Below, piece by piece: positions 6,601 to 14,783 of a stretch of 39,100 bases of DNA. Origin of the DNA: a virus. Position 1 is the stretch's first letter. Each line of letters begins with the position of its first letter. The translations under genes were made by a program, and so were the position numbers. Below the pieces are notes generated by a model. The model did no database searches, was not told the DNA's origin, and saw only the letters and a program-made list of their open reading frames with translations. The stretch spans positions 1 to 39,100 of the IMG/VR virus record IMGVR_UViG_3300044697_000046; one strand, 5' to 3'.

Positions 6601-6650
6601 AAAAAGCCGTGAAGGTTGCGCACTATTAGTAGTGCTTCACGGCTATTTTT
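6601..6650. terminator. Bidirectional Rho-independent terminator
   Basis: AGCCGTGAAG (6605-6614) pairs over 10 bp with CTTCACGGCT (6635-6644); the loop can form an inner GCACT/AGTGC stem. An A tract precedes it and a T tract follows, so it can act on both strands. It is beyond the convergent end of the NAD operon and inside the minus-strand small-gene run, so the 45-residue gene may depend on readthrough. Confidence 0.8.
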
Positions 6651-6652
6651 AT

Positions 6653-6727
6653 CTACTTTCCGCAGTGCTTACACTTGCCATCTTTTTTCATTGGCAGTTC
6701 TTTCTTCATTGGTTCTTTCTTTTTCAT
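6653..6727 (-). CDS. Very small Cys-motif protein
   Basis: 24 residues, lysine-rich with two similar repeats (KKKEPM, KKELPM, KKDG) and a C-terminal CKHCGK knuckle. RBS GGAG about 9 bases upstream. It lies between the terminator and the 69-residue gene in the same orientation. The small size limits certainty. Confidence 0.45.
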   Translation of the reverse strand: MKKKEPMKKELPMKKDGKCKHCGK

Positions 6728-6741
6728 TTCATTAACTCCGG

Positions 6742-6951
6742 TTATTTTTTCTTTCGTAACACTTTATTTGCTTTTCGCTCTATCCTCTCCTCTTCAGCTT
6801 CAGAAAGTTTACCTTTCTTTACCATCTGAGTAGCACGCGCTTTGGCATTTGCAGCATGAGCACGGTCAGGCATGGGGTATTTTCTTTCTTCTGGTAACCC
6901 AAATTCACTAGACTTTATTTTCTTGCGTGCTTTCGCTGTTAGCTTCGCCAT
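6742..6951 (-). CDS. Small phage protein, DUF6582-like
   Basis: 69 residues. SSEFGLPEERKYPMPDR at 14-30 followed by AHAANAKARA is the typical pattern of DUF6582 proteins (FALP--R-YP--D--HA--A-AR), often found with phage structural or protease genes. The MAKLTAKARKK start is also usual in this family, which supports the chosen start although it overlaps the upstream gene by 44 bases. Confidence 0.7.
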   Translation of the reverse strand: MAKLTAKARKKIKSSEFGLPEERKYPMPDRAHAANAKARATQMVKKGKLSEAEEERIERKANKVLRKKK

Positions 6952-7132
6952 CTTTGACCTCTGTTAGTTTCTTGATGTTTGCTTCATTTTCTGCATGCGC
7001 ACCACGCAATTCATGCTGAATGCCAATTAGCTGCTCAATTGCTTTCTGATGATTCTTGATATCATTCACCGTTGCATCAAATCTTTCAGTTAATTCTTTC
7101 TTTCTTGCCTCAAAATGCGATAAATCAAACAT
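6908..7132 (-). CDS. Small coiled-coil protein
   Basis: 74 residues with heptad-like, charged sequence through residues 5-55 (FEARKKELTERFDATVNDIKN), and an acidic tail. RBS GGAG. It is the first gene of the small minus-strand group after the fibre terminator. No family is recognised. Confidence 0.6.
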   Translation of the reverse strand: MFDLSHFEARKKELTERFDATVNDIKNHQKAIEQLIGIQHELRGAHAENEANIKKLTEVKDGEANSESTQENKV

Positions 7133-7161
7133 AATTACTCCATATGTAAATAAAAATTAAC

Positions 7162-7197
7162 TAACCGTTTACATCTTATGATAAATGTAAACGGTTA
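7162..7197 (-). terminator. Terminator of the fibre/late operon
   Basis: A 13-bp perfect stem, TAACCGTTTACAT/ATGTAAACGGTTA, with a 10-base loop. On the minus strand it follows the 333-residue fibre gene (stop at 7204) and leads into a T-rich stretch, as for Rho-independent termination. Confidence 0.8.
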
Positions 7198-7203
7198 TCA
7201 ATA

Positions 7204-8205
7204 TTAAGATAAAATTGTAGCGCAAGGTATTTGATATTGAACGCCACCAATCTCAATAAAAAGAGAAGCAAATAAACCGCTTGGAGTAAGGCCGCTAGGT
7301 GTGCCTACCATGGGGCTTGAAGCAACGGTATTAAGGAAATTGCCAGCCTTTCCTTGATAATTAATTAAGCATCCTAATGAACCTGTAGCAGGCCCTTTAG
7401 ATGAAATTAAGGCATACTGATCAGTTGCTCCCGTTACCGCAGAACTTGCGTTAAATACTGCATTAAATGCAGCTAAAACAGCCCCGCTTGTCATAGTCAT
7501 TCCGCTTACATTTAAAATTGATTCGTGCCCTGAAGTCACTGAGGTAGCACCAAGCGCACCTGTTCCTGTAATCGTGCTAGAACTACCCGCTAAGTCGCCT
7601 CCTGCATTTGCAGTAAAGGATACAAAAGAATTGCTGCCATAAGCATAACCACTTGTAATAGAAGGCGCAGTCAGATTAAGACCCATTTGCATAGGGATAT
7701 TGCTAGGAGTAGCCGTTATGGGGGAATTTATCTGTGTTGCTGGAACACCTATCCCGGGGCCTGAGCTACCAAAAGCATCGTAAGCGACTAATATATTACC
7801 CGGAGTATAAGAACCAGCGTGCCCCATTGTAACTTGTGTTAATGATGAACTGCTTGGAACAAATCCATTATCACCAATCATTCCTGTAGTACCTTGGAAA
7901 TTTGCAAAGTGACCACTAACAACAGGTAATTTAACTGAACCTGTTCCGCTTTCTGGCTCTAAAGTAATAACGCCATTTGTATAAACAGCACGAAATATAC
8001 CGAAGTTTGCTTGTGGATTGGCTGTTACATTGTAATTATAATTGATAAATAAGATATCTAATGGGTTAACATAAATAGGTGCAATGTTAGCCGGAACAAG
8101 CCAACCTGCTGTGGTAATAACATCATAGCTATCTGATGTTGTAATTTTAACAATATTCGGATTAACATCCGTTTGGCCGGCATAACTTACACTAATATCA
8201 AACAT
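7204..8205 (-). CDS. Tail fibre / receptor-binding structural protein
   Basis: 333 residues, rich in G, S, T, N and beta-prone, with few charged residues, as in fibre proteins. It has alternating small-residue stretches (AGGDLAGSSSTITGTGA) and ends in FIEIGGVQYQIPCATI. No catalytic motif or chaperone tail is seen. It overlaps the membrane-protein gene by 8 bases and is the last gene before the late terminator. The fibre role is inferred from composition and position. Confidence 0.65.
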   Translation of the reverse strand: MFDISVSYAGQTDVNPNIVKITTSDSYDVITTAGWLVPANIAPIYVNPLDILFINYNYNVTANPQANFGIFRAVYTNGVITLEPESGTGSVKLPVVSGHFANFQGTTGMIGDNGFVPSSSSLTQVTMGHAGSYTPGNILVAYDAFGSSGPGIGVPATQINSPITATPSNIPMQMGLNLTAPSITSGYAYGSNSFVSFTANAGGDLAGSSSTITGTGALGATSVTSGHESILNVSGMTMTSGAVLAAFNAVFNASSAVTGATDQYALISSKGPATGSLGCLINYQGKAGNFLNTVASSPMVGTPSGLTPSGLFASLFIEIGGVQYQIPCATILS

Positions 8206-8464
8206 TTTTCTCTTCCTCCGCTAGTGGATTGCTTTTATCAAGCTTTCCGTTGTTTAAAAATGATTTAACTAAACTTGAACCAAAATAATATCCAAGAATC
8301 GCAGTGCACCAAAAAATAGTCGTATCTTGTAAAACTGATAATCCTACTTTTCCAACATCACTTAATCTTGAGCCGGTAAAAGCAGGAACAAGGAATGACA
8401 TGATTAAAACAAGAAATACAAATAAAGATAATATTTGCTTAAATTTTCTCTCTTTGTTTTCCAT
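8198..8464 (-). CDS. Two-segment membrane protein, candidate holin
   Basis: 88 residues with two hydrophobic segments, about 11-30 (ILSLFVFLVLIMSFLVPAF) and 46-68 (LQDTTIFWCTAILGYYFGSS), joined by a short loop, with charged ends. Two membrane spans, a small size and a charged C-terminus suit a class II holin. It lies among fibre genes, far from the endolysin, so the call is tentative. Confidence 0.55.
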   Translation of the reverse strand: MENKERKFKQILSLFVFLVLIMSFLVPAFTGSRLSDVGKVGLSVLQDTTIFWCTAILGYYFGSSLVKSFLNNGKLDKSNPLAEEEKNV

Positions 8465-8484
8465 GATTAACTTTTCCTCTATTA

Positions 8485-9843
8485 CTAACTTAAAATATAT
8501 TCAATGATATAACATGCACCCACGCCGCCTGTTATTCCCGCTTGGTCTACTGTATCGGTGATGGCGCCAGCGCCTCCAGCTCCAAGGGTTGAGTTTGGGG
8601 CTAAAGAAATGGTACCTCCTCCCAATATTGGAGATGGCGCACCAGCGCCTTGAATTGATGTAGAAATAGAACCGGTTGATATAGAGAAGCCGCCATCATT
8701 GCCAATGATATTAATCGCTCCGGGATGTGCATTTGGAAATCCTATAGAGCCACCGGACATGATTTGAAACGATGCGCTATTAGGGCAACCTGAGCCGCCT
8801 GTTCCGCCTATTACACTTAGCATTGTTCCGCCAAATGTCGTGTTGCCGCCATTTCCGCCATCATTATTACCAGCCGCCCCCGCTGCGCCAGCAGCTCCTA
8901 CTACAACAGTTTTGGATGCGCCAATGGTTGCAGCAGAAAACCAAGAAATGCCACAGCCGCCACTTGCTCCACCGCTTCCCGCTGCACTACCAGTTACGCC
9001 ACCTTGTGCGCCCCCACCCCCACCACCGCCAGCAATCGCCATTACTTGACAATATTTCATGTTTGTAGATGGCGTATAGGTATGGGAACCTGCCGTATTA
9101 AAAGTAACAACATTAATTGAAAAATTAGAAAAAGCGGAGCTTGTTAATGTAGTGCCTGAAAAAGATAATGGGCCAGCTAATGTAATTTCACTTGGAGCAG
9201 CAGGTGACGCCGTTGGATTGCCTAATAAAGAAGATACAGCCACATTCTGAACTTTAGCGTAAGTTACAGCAGCATTATTTATTTTTAATGTTGTCACGGC
9301 GTTATTCGAAATTGTTGTAGCAAAACTACTCGTTCCGCTGCCTGTCACATCGCCTGTTAATGTGATAGTTTGGAGAGGTGTAGCGTTATAAGTCATCTTT
9401 CCGGTAACGGCATCATAAAAAACAGAGTTTGATGTCGAAGCCGATTTTAAACCTTCAACGATTAAATCACCTGAAACCCCTGTTAAGTCCAAATGAATAT
9501 TGGAATTTGATTGAATAGCAACATCAGTCTCGCCAAATATCTGGGCCGCGGCTGAGCTTGATATCAATCTGGCATCTCCACTTCCCGCTGTTATACCAGC
9601 GCCTACAGCTGAATTAATTTGAACGCCTGAAACAGAGTCGCAATTAACCGTTTCCGTTTCTCCAGCATCTCCTATTCTATAAATAATATTACTTGCAGGG
9701 ATTCCTGTGTCGGCAATTTGATAAAGAATGGGCGTGGGATTTCCTGCTAGCCCATCAACATAAGTTTTATTTGTCAAATCATTTCCAGATGATGGAGCTG
9801 TTGGACATTGAAAGATATCAGAATTATATGTTATTCCAGCCAT
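8485..9843 (-). CDS. Tail fibre with glycine-rich tip domain
   Basis: 452 residues from the ATG at 9843, which has AAGGGG upstream; the longer frame to 9897 lacks a site and overlaps the previous gene. The N-terminal NDLTNKTYVDG is the NKxYVD motif of tail-fibre proteins. The C-terminal part (about 246-452) starts with VTFNTAGSHTYTPS and contains runs such as GGGGGGG and GAAGAAGAAG. It resembles the glycine-rich domains of phage fibres and adhesins whose loops bind receptors. Likely receptor binding. Confidence 0.75.
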   Translation of the reverse strand: MAGITYNSDIFQCPTAPSSGNDLTNKTYVDGLAGNPTPILYQIADTGIPASNIIYRIGDAGETETVNCDSVSGVQINSAVGAGITAGSGDARLISSSAAAQIFGETDVAIQSNSNIHLDLTGVSGDLIVEGLKSASTSNSVFYDAVTGKMTYNATPLQTITLTGDVTGSGTSSFATTISNNAVTTLKINNAAVTYAKVQNVAVSSLLGNPTASPAAPSEITLAGPLSFSGTTLTSSAFSNFSINVVTFNTAGSHTYTPSTNMKYCQVMAIAGGGGGGGAQGGVTGSAAGSGGASGGCGISWFSAATIGASKTVVVGAAGAAGAAGNNDGGNGGNTTFGGTMLSVIGGTGGSGCPNSASFQIMSGGSIGFPNAHPGAINIIGNDGGFSISTGSISTSIQGAGAPSPILGGGTISLAPNSTLGAGGAGAITDTVDQAGITGGVGACYIIEYILS

Positions 9844-9853
9844 CAGATACCCC

Positions 9854-11176
9854 TTAAAATATTTTATATGAAAATGAAGAATTGGTACCATTATCAATTA
9901 ATGTATCATCAGTAATACAGTTATTAATTTGAACGCTATCCGCAGTTGCGGGAATGGTAAATGTTGCTCCGCTTCCGGGGCTGGCAAGATTTCCGGCTGT
10001 ACAGTTAGTCCACTTTGAAAATGACAACATAGAATTAAAGCCAGAATCACAACTGCAGTTTACAAAGTTATAATTAGTAACCCCGTTTGTTGCTGCAAAA
10101 GCAGGCATTGAGGAAAACATAATATTCGTAAAATTAAAAATTCCACTTGTCACAGCGCTATCATCAAACCCTATTAATTGACAATTATTAACTGAAGAGC
10201 TGATATCGGTTAATATTAGATTTATATTGGTTGAATTATTCAATGTGGCTCGAGGAGATGTAGAATCAGACCCATCTAATGTGATTGATAGGCCAAAACT
10301 GCCACCGTCTGCTGAAGTAATCACCGAATCTTTAGCATAAATAGAAGAATTAGCGTCACCTACTACGTTGCTTATTTTATTAATCGTTGTACTTGTTTGA
10401 AATGTGGCAATATAAGTACTGATATCGAAAGCTCCGGTAAAGTACAAATATTCAATAAAACCACCACGTTGCACATTAAGTGCTTGAGCCGCAATGCCAC
10501 CACCTACAATTACGAATAAACCATTAAATGCAATATTATCAATATCAAAGTAACTTCCCGTATTGGGAGGCTCTACATAAACGACAGTTCCATCAAAGTA
10601 AAATAACTGGTCAAATCCAGCTCTTGACGAGACTGGTTTTACATTGTATGCAGGGTTGCTATTTCCCTGAATTAAGTAATTTCCTACCATTCTAGAAGGG
10701 GGTGATGCTGTAATAGCATCTAAATTAACAATTGAGCCATCACCGGCATTGTAATTTAGAACCCATTGGCAATTACCTTCAGAAATTAAGGTTAAAATTG
10801 CGGAGGCTGCTTGACAAGTAAATGGTGTCGCATCACTAAAGGTAACGCTAACACTATCGGCAAATATAACCGTTAATGAACCTGCAAACGTAATAGGAAC
10901 TGTTTCCGTTATACTAGTAGCTATGTATAATTTTTGATGGCCAGCAGCGATAGCTAATTGCATAGTTGCATAATCGTATTGGGGTCCTGTGCCAACTGTT
11001 GTGATACCTAATATATTATTGAAAATACTATCGACATAATTTTTATTAGCCAAGTCGATTCCAGCGACGGGCTCATTTATCGACTGTAATGTATTATTTG
11101 TATCATTAAAATAAACATAGCCATCGGTTGTTGAGTAGATTGGAGGGTCTTGTATTTGCCAAAAATATTGAGTCAT
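9854..11176 (-). CDS. Tail fibre protein, NKxYVD type
   Basis: 440 residues. An N-terminal module (residues about 1-50, ending DLANKNYVDS) matches that of the neighbouring fibre. The rest is N/S/T-rich repetitive beta sequence, probably a beta-helix (for example STTINKISNVVGDANSS). RBS AAGGT. It is co-linear with the other fibre genes. The exact attachment role is unknown. Confidence 0.65.
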   Translation of the reverse strand: MTQYFWQIQDPPIYSTTDGYVYFNDTNNTLQSINEPVAGIDLANKNYVDSIFNNILGITTVGTGPQYDYATMQLAIAAGHQKLYIATSITETVPITFAGSLTVIFADSVSVTFSDATPFTCQAASAILTLISEGNCQWVLNYNAGDGSIVNLDAITASPPSRMVGNYLIQGNSNPAYNVKPVSSRAGFDQLFYFDGTVVYVEPPNTGSYFDIDNIAFNGLFVIVGGGIAAQALNVQRGGFIEYLYFTGAFDISTYIATFQTSTTINKISNVVGDANSSIYAKDSVITSADGGSFGLSITLDGSDSTSPRATLNNSTNINLILTDISSSVNNCQLIGFDDSAVTSGIFNFTNIMFSSMPAFAATNGVTNYNFVNCSCDSGFNSMLSFSKWTNCTAGNLASPGSGATFTIPATADSVQINNCITDDTLIDNGTNSSFSYKIF

Positions 11177-11186
11177 GTTATTTACC

Positions 11187-11882
11187 TTATATAATGCCTG
11201 CTAAAGTGCTCGAGTTTATTTGCATAGTTAACGACGTTGAAGGTGATGTTATAATTGATGCCACGCTAAAGCTATCTGCTCCAATTACGAAAGGTTTAGT
11301 AGCAAATTGCGTATCGGAGTAATTTGGGTTTAAATAACCAGGTATATTTGATAAATATATTTTATACTCCAAAAGGACGTTCCCATTTTGAAAGGTAAAT
11401 AGCGTATCAATATAACCAATCGTACAGTTTCCACCTGATGTAACTGTAAAATTAGCAATGGGCAACGTATAAGTAGTCGCATTAATCATATATTGAAGCT
11501 GATAGCTTCCGACGACGGAAGGCGCTGATATTAAAGGAACTGAATATTTTGCATTATATTCATAAACTGCCCCTGATAATATTTCATTTGCAGCAACAGA
11601 ATAGCTATGGACAGTGGCCGTTGCATTATTAACAGATGCTAAGGTGCCATTGGTTTGATTATAAACATTAGCTAACGCAGCAACCTGAGCTGTTGTGAAA
11701 TTAGTATTAACTCCTGAATCTAAACCCGTTACTAGCTCGGTTCCTGCTAATCTGCCTACAGCTGTTGGAAAACTTGATATTTTTACATCTGTCATCAGCA
11801 ATTCATCGACAAGCACTAAACTTGGATCGCCAGTCTTTATTTGTCTAGCTCTTGGAAATGGCATTTTATTTGATGCTGTCAT
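11187..11882 (-). CDS. Tail/fibre structural protein
   Basis: 231 residues, beta-rich. The C-terminal part contains NYSDTQFATKPFVIGADS, an alternative form of the fibre connecting motif. The N-terminus (MPFPRARQIKTGDPSL) is basic. RBS GAGGA. Ten bases separate it from the next fibre gene, suggesting a fibre adapter or baseplate-like role. Confidence 0.55.
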   Translation of the reverse strand: MTASNKMPFPRARQIKTGDPSLVLVDELLMTDVKISSFPTAVGRLAGTELVTGLDSGVNTNFTTAQVAALANVYNQTNGTLASVNNATATVHSYSVAANEILSGAVYEYNAKYSVPLISAPSVVGSYQLQYMINATTYTLPIANFTVTSGGNCTIGYIDTLFTFQNGNVLLEYKIYLSNIPGYLNPNYSDTQFATKPFVIGADSFSVASIITSPSTSLTMQINSSTLAGII

Positions 11883-11884
11883 GA

Positions 11885-12028
11885 TTATTCCTCAATAATA
11901 TTATTGCCATTTTCAGTAATAATAGGATTATTACCAACTTCAGTAATGATAAAAGCTGGAGTTGAAGGCGGCTCTGCATCATAGTAATTGGCATCTTGCC
12001 AAATTGAGGGGAATATATAATTAATCAT
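11885..12028 (-). CDS. Small late protein
   Basis: 47 residues from the ATG at 12028, whose ATGA overlaps the stop of the previous gene; the longer frame to 12097 would lie inside that gene. The C-terminus repeats a short unit (ITEVGNNPIITENGNNIIEE), possibly a structural cap. No family is recognised. Confidence 0.55.
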   Translation of the reverse strand: MINYIFPSIWQDANYYDAEPPSTPAFIITEVGNNPIITENGNNIIEE

Positions 12029-12351
12029 CGACCCCACTCCAACGTCAGGACGCCTGCACCCGCTGTAAAAATTCCCCAGCAATGCAAAGGAAACCAACCA
12101 TTATGCGTCAAAGTAAGAGTCAACGTCTCGCCGTTCTGTGATAAATAAGTGATGGTTGTATCTTGCGTTAAATCAACAATAGCATTGATTATCCTGCTTG
12201 CTACCTGAATTGGCGCCCCCACTTGCTGTGGGTTATTGATATAAAAATTTGAATCTAATACCACCGGATAAGTGTAATGTATGCACTCAATTGATGATTG
12301 GTCAGGGATAAAACGTAAATTATGTTGGTCAACAGGTCTTGAAATTGGCAT
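12025..12351 (-). CDS. Small late structural protein
   Basis: 108 residues, compact and beta-prone, with no hydrophobic membrane segment. It is coupled to the next gene by ATGA. RBS TAGGAG. Its place between the large tail protein and the fibre genes suggests a virion component. Function is not recognised. Confidence 0.55.
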   Translation of the reverse strand: MPISRPVDQHNLRFIPDQSSIECIHYTYPVVLDSNFYINNPQQVGAPIQVASRIINAIVDLTQDTTITYLSQNGETLTLTLTHNGWFPLHCWGIFTAGAGVLTLEWGR

Positions 12352-12354
12352 TTA

Positions 12355-14553
12355 TCAAACTCCTAAAGTTGCATCGGCAATGTAATGAAAATAGACAATG
12401 GGATATGAGTTGAATGTTCCTCCAGCTACACCAGCTGTGTATTGAACATCGGTGTAAGTTGTTAAGATATTAAACCCTGTTTCGCTAGAGCCATTTTCAA
12501 CCATCGGAACGTTTAAGGTAGGGCCTACTAGCGTCATATTTGTTTCAGAAATATATGCACTTCCAAATCCTGATGCACCTGTTACTGGCTCATAAATAGA
12601 AACGGTAGGAGCTCTGTACATTGTTTCGATGAATGGAACCCATCCATTGTATTGTGAGAAAACGACATTAGCTGTAAAAGTTGGTGTAATAGAAATGGGG
12701 AATATGGAGCCGCTGTTACCTACGGAATCAACCATGGATGGAATAGAAATCGCATTTTGTCCATTGCCCGTAATAGCCCCTGCCGCTTGCTCAGTTTGCC
12801 AATCATATGTTCGATAATAATAGCGCTGACATTGCAGTAAAACGGTGCCGAAATCATTACTGTTATTTAATTTTGCAACTAATCCCGCCGTCAGGCTGGC
12901 TGATTCAAAATTAACTTGCGTTGTTGCTGGCAAATCAGCTGAATCATTCCAAACTAAAACAGCATAGGTAACATATCCGCTCGGAATTTGATTGTTCAGC
13001 GTGGCATATGTTGATGCAGTATCGACCGTGAATATTTGCACAGAAGACGCATAGTTCCAATTTGTCGCCAATGAAGGGTTAGTTCCTGCTGCATTCCACG
13101 CTGCAACACAACTTTTTGTCTCCATTCCTTCCACGCCAGACCATCCTAAAATAGCCATTTTGAAGGTGGCTGAGCCTGATGAAAGATTTAATAATGCACC
13201 AAGCGACATATTTGAACCGTTTATCACTTTTGATGATGGGCCTTCTATTATTTGAAAGAATCCAAATTTTGTATTTGCGATTAGCACTTCAACTGTTAGC
13301 GCTTGCGAGATAAAGCTATCTTTTGAAACTACACCATTACCATCGCTGACTAAAATGGTCTGGTCTGCAATATACTGCGCATTATTAACGGATGAAATCA
13401 CAGCGCCAAATTGATTAGGATTAAGTGGAAATTGCCATCCAATCAAAAACTCAGTTGTATTTGACAATTCAGATAAGGTACTTAAATATTCAGTCAAGGT
13501 TTCATTTGGCATAGGTGGGTTGAGCAATGAACCAACTCCTATAATATCTGTTCCTGTTGCTGGCTCATTTCCAAGCAAAATATCAGGTAAAATTTTAACG
13601 TATTGTTCATTTTCAGAAATATAAGGATAAGCCGTGCCTGAACCCGTACCAGATTGAAACGCAATATCGCCAATGACAATATTTTGAATAACATCGGTAT
13701 CGGGTTGAATAATGAATTGAATATTGCTGCCGGTTCCAATGGTATTGCCGCCAATATCGGGTAATGTAAATGTACTGCTAAATTGCGTTGCTGTATCTGT
13801 CACTGTGTAAGTATCAATTACCGTCACAATAGGCGAGCTGCCACCTGTTCCAAAATTTTGAATAAGTATTAAATTAAGAGGCGCAGAACCGCCTACATTG
13901 GTTGTCATTGCATAAAATGAAAAAGTAGCTACTTGATTTGTTAATGTCTGAACTGATTCATAAAATTGTGAAATATAAGATGTAGAATCAGGAGCAGAAA
14001 TAGTCACAATAAATTGTAACGCTGATGTTGGAGAAAATGGGAAAAGATTAGCGCCAGCTGCAAAATTATATTGTTGAATAGTAATGGTTGCGTCTGTATT
14101 TGAACGCGTATAATACCAATCATCCGCTATTTGCGTCGTGCCAATTGGCAATGTTGTATTATCAAAACTTGTTCCAAAATTCCAGAATGCAAATTGTTCA
14201 TTTCTAGCATAATTAACGACATTATTATTAACAATAATATCTCCACCTCCTGATGTTTCATCAGGATAATTTGGGATGGAGTAAAGTAAATTACCATTTG
14301 CATCAAGAATATCTAGAGTGTATAAATCCTCTCCAGTAGTAACCTGAAAATAAATCGGTGTTTCAGTGATGCCGTTTAATCCTAATGGAACTGGATTTGG
14401 CGCCGGAAATTGTCCAGCTTGGTCAACATAAACAGCCTTTGGAGCGCCTGTTACGGTATCTAATGTCCTAAAGAAACCGCCCGCATTGGGTTGCCCATAT
14501 TGATTTGGCACGTAAATATACGGTGGATTTCCGAGGACATATACGGTTGACAT
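12355..14553 (-). CDS. Large tail protein with P22-tailspike-like head-binding region
   Basis: 732 residues. The N-terminal 110 residues (YIYVPNQYGQP, AVYVDQAGQFPAPNP, LDANGNLLY) have the strand/turn pattern of the head-binding domain of P22-type tailspikes, where repeated -D-G- turns separate strands. The body is beta-rich and N/T-rich with no tailspike catalytic motif that I recognise. It is the first gene after the second late promoter/operator (14588-14605). I infer the trunk of the adsorption apparatus. Confidence 0.6.
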   Translation of the reverse strand: MSTVYVLGNPPYIYVPNQYGQPNAGGFFRTLDTVTGAPKAVYVDQAGQFPAPNPVPLGLNGITETPIYFQVTTGEDLYTLDILDANGNLLYSIPNYPDETSGGGDIIVNNNVVNYARNEQFAFWNFGTSFDNTTLPIGTTQIADDWYYTRSNTDATITIQQYNFAAGANLFPFSPTSALQFIVTISAPDSTSYISQFYESVQTLTNQVATFSFYAMTTNVGGSAPLNLILIQNFGTGGSSPIVTVIDTYTVTDTATQFSSTFTLPDIGGNTIGTGSNIQFIIQPDTDVIQNIVIGDIAFQSGTGSGTAYPYISENEQYVKILPDILLGNEPATGTDIIGVGSLLNPPMPNETLTEYLSTLSELSNTTEFLIGWQFPLNPNQFGAVISSVNNAQYIADQTILVSDGNGVVSKDSFISQALTVEVLIANTKFGFFQIIEGPSSKVINGSNMSLGALLNLSSGSATFKMAILGWSGVEGMETKSCVAAWNAAGTNPSLATNWNYASSVQIFTVDTASTYATLNNQIPSGYVTYAVLVWNDSADLPATTQVNFESASLTAGLVAKLNNSNDFGTVLLQCQRYYYRTYDWQTEQAAGAITGNGQNAISIPSMVDSVGNSGSIFPISITPTFTANVVFSQYNGWVPFIETMYRAPTVSIYEPVTGASGFGSAYISETNMTLVGPTLNVPMVENGSSETGFNILTTYTDVQYTAGVAGGTFNSYPIVYFHYIADATLGV

Positions 14554-14587
14554 AACATAAACTCCTACAACAAATCAAGTTTATCAC

Positions 14588-14605
14588 TGTAAGAAATCTC
14601 TTACA
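14588..14605 (-). promoter_or_regulatory. Inverted-repeat operator at the tail-fibre promoter (copy 1)
   Basis: TGTAAGA, 4-base spacer, TCTTACA: a perfect 7-bp inverted repeat, matched by only one other site in the window (28210-28227). On the minus strand it overlaps a plausible promoter (TTGTAA, 17 bases, TAAACT) for the 732-residue tail gene. It probably binds a regulator of late genes. Confidence 0.7.
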
Positions 14606-14625
14606 ATAAATAAAGACATTTCTTA

Positions 14626-14654
14626 TTTACTTACACTAACATTAACTATATACT
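14626..14654 (+). promoter_or_regulatory. Promoter for the 33-residue membrane protein
   Basis: The -35-like TTTACT (14626-14631) and -10 TATACT (14649-14654) are 17 bases apart. The spacer carries ACACTAAC (14633-14640), a motif also present in the promoter at 28283. Confidence 0.55.
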
Positions 14655-14681
14655 TTTTCATTTAAATCAAGGAAAAATATC

Positions 14682-14783
14682 ATGTGGTTAACTATATGGC
14701 ACATTGTCTCAGATATATTTTATTACGTTTCTCTAATTGGTGGATTCTTCGCATTTTTTGCCTTATTTGATGGTAAACTTTAA
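14682..14783 (+). CDS. 33-residue membrane peptide, antisense within the late operon
   Basis: Single hydrophobic segment (YYVSLIGGFFAFFALF), short charged end DGKL. RBS AAGGA at good spacing and its own promoter. The stop overlaps the stop of the minus-strand 682-residue gene by four bases. It is the only plus-strand gene within the late block, separated from the fibre promoter by the operator at 14588. Possibly a small toxin-like or holin-like peptide; unproven. Confidence 0.6.
   Translation: MWLTIWHIVSDIFYYVSLIGGFFAFFALFDGKL

Noticed and set aside
8823-9068. Plus-strand proline/histidine-rich frames
   Set aside because: They are the complement of the glycine-rich fibre codons; low-complexity shadows with no ribosome site.
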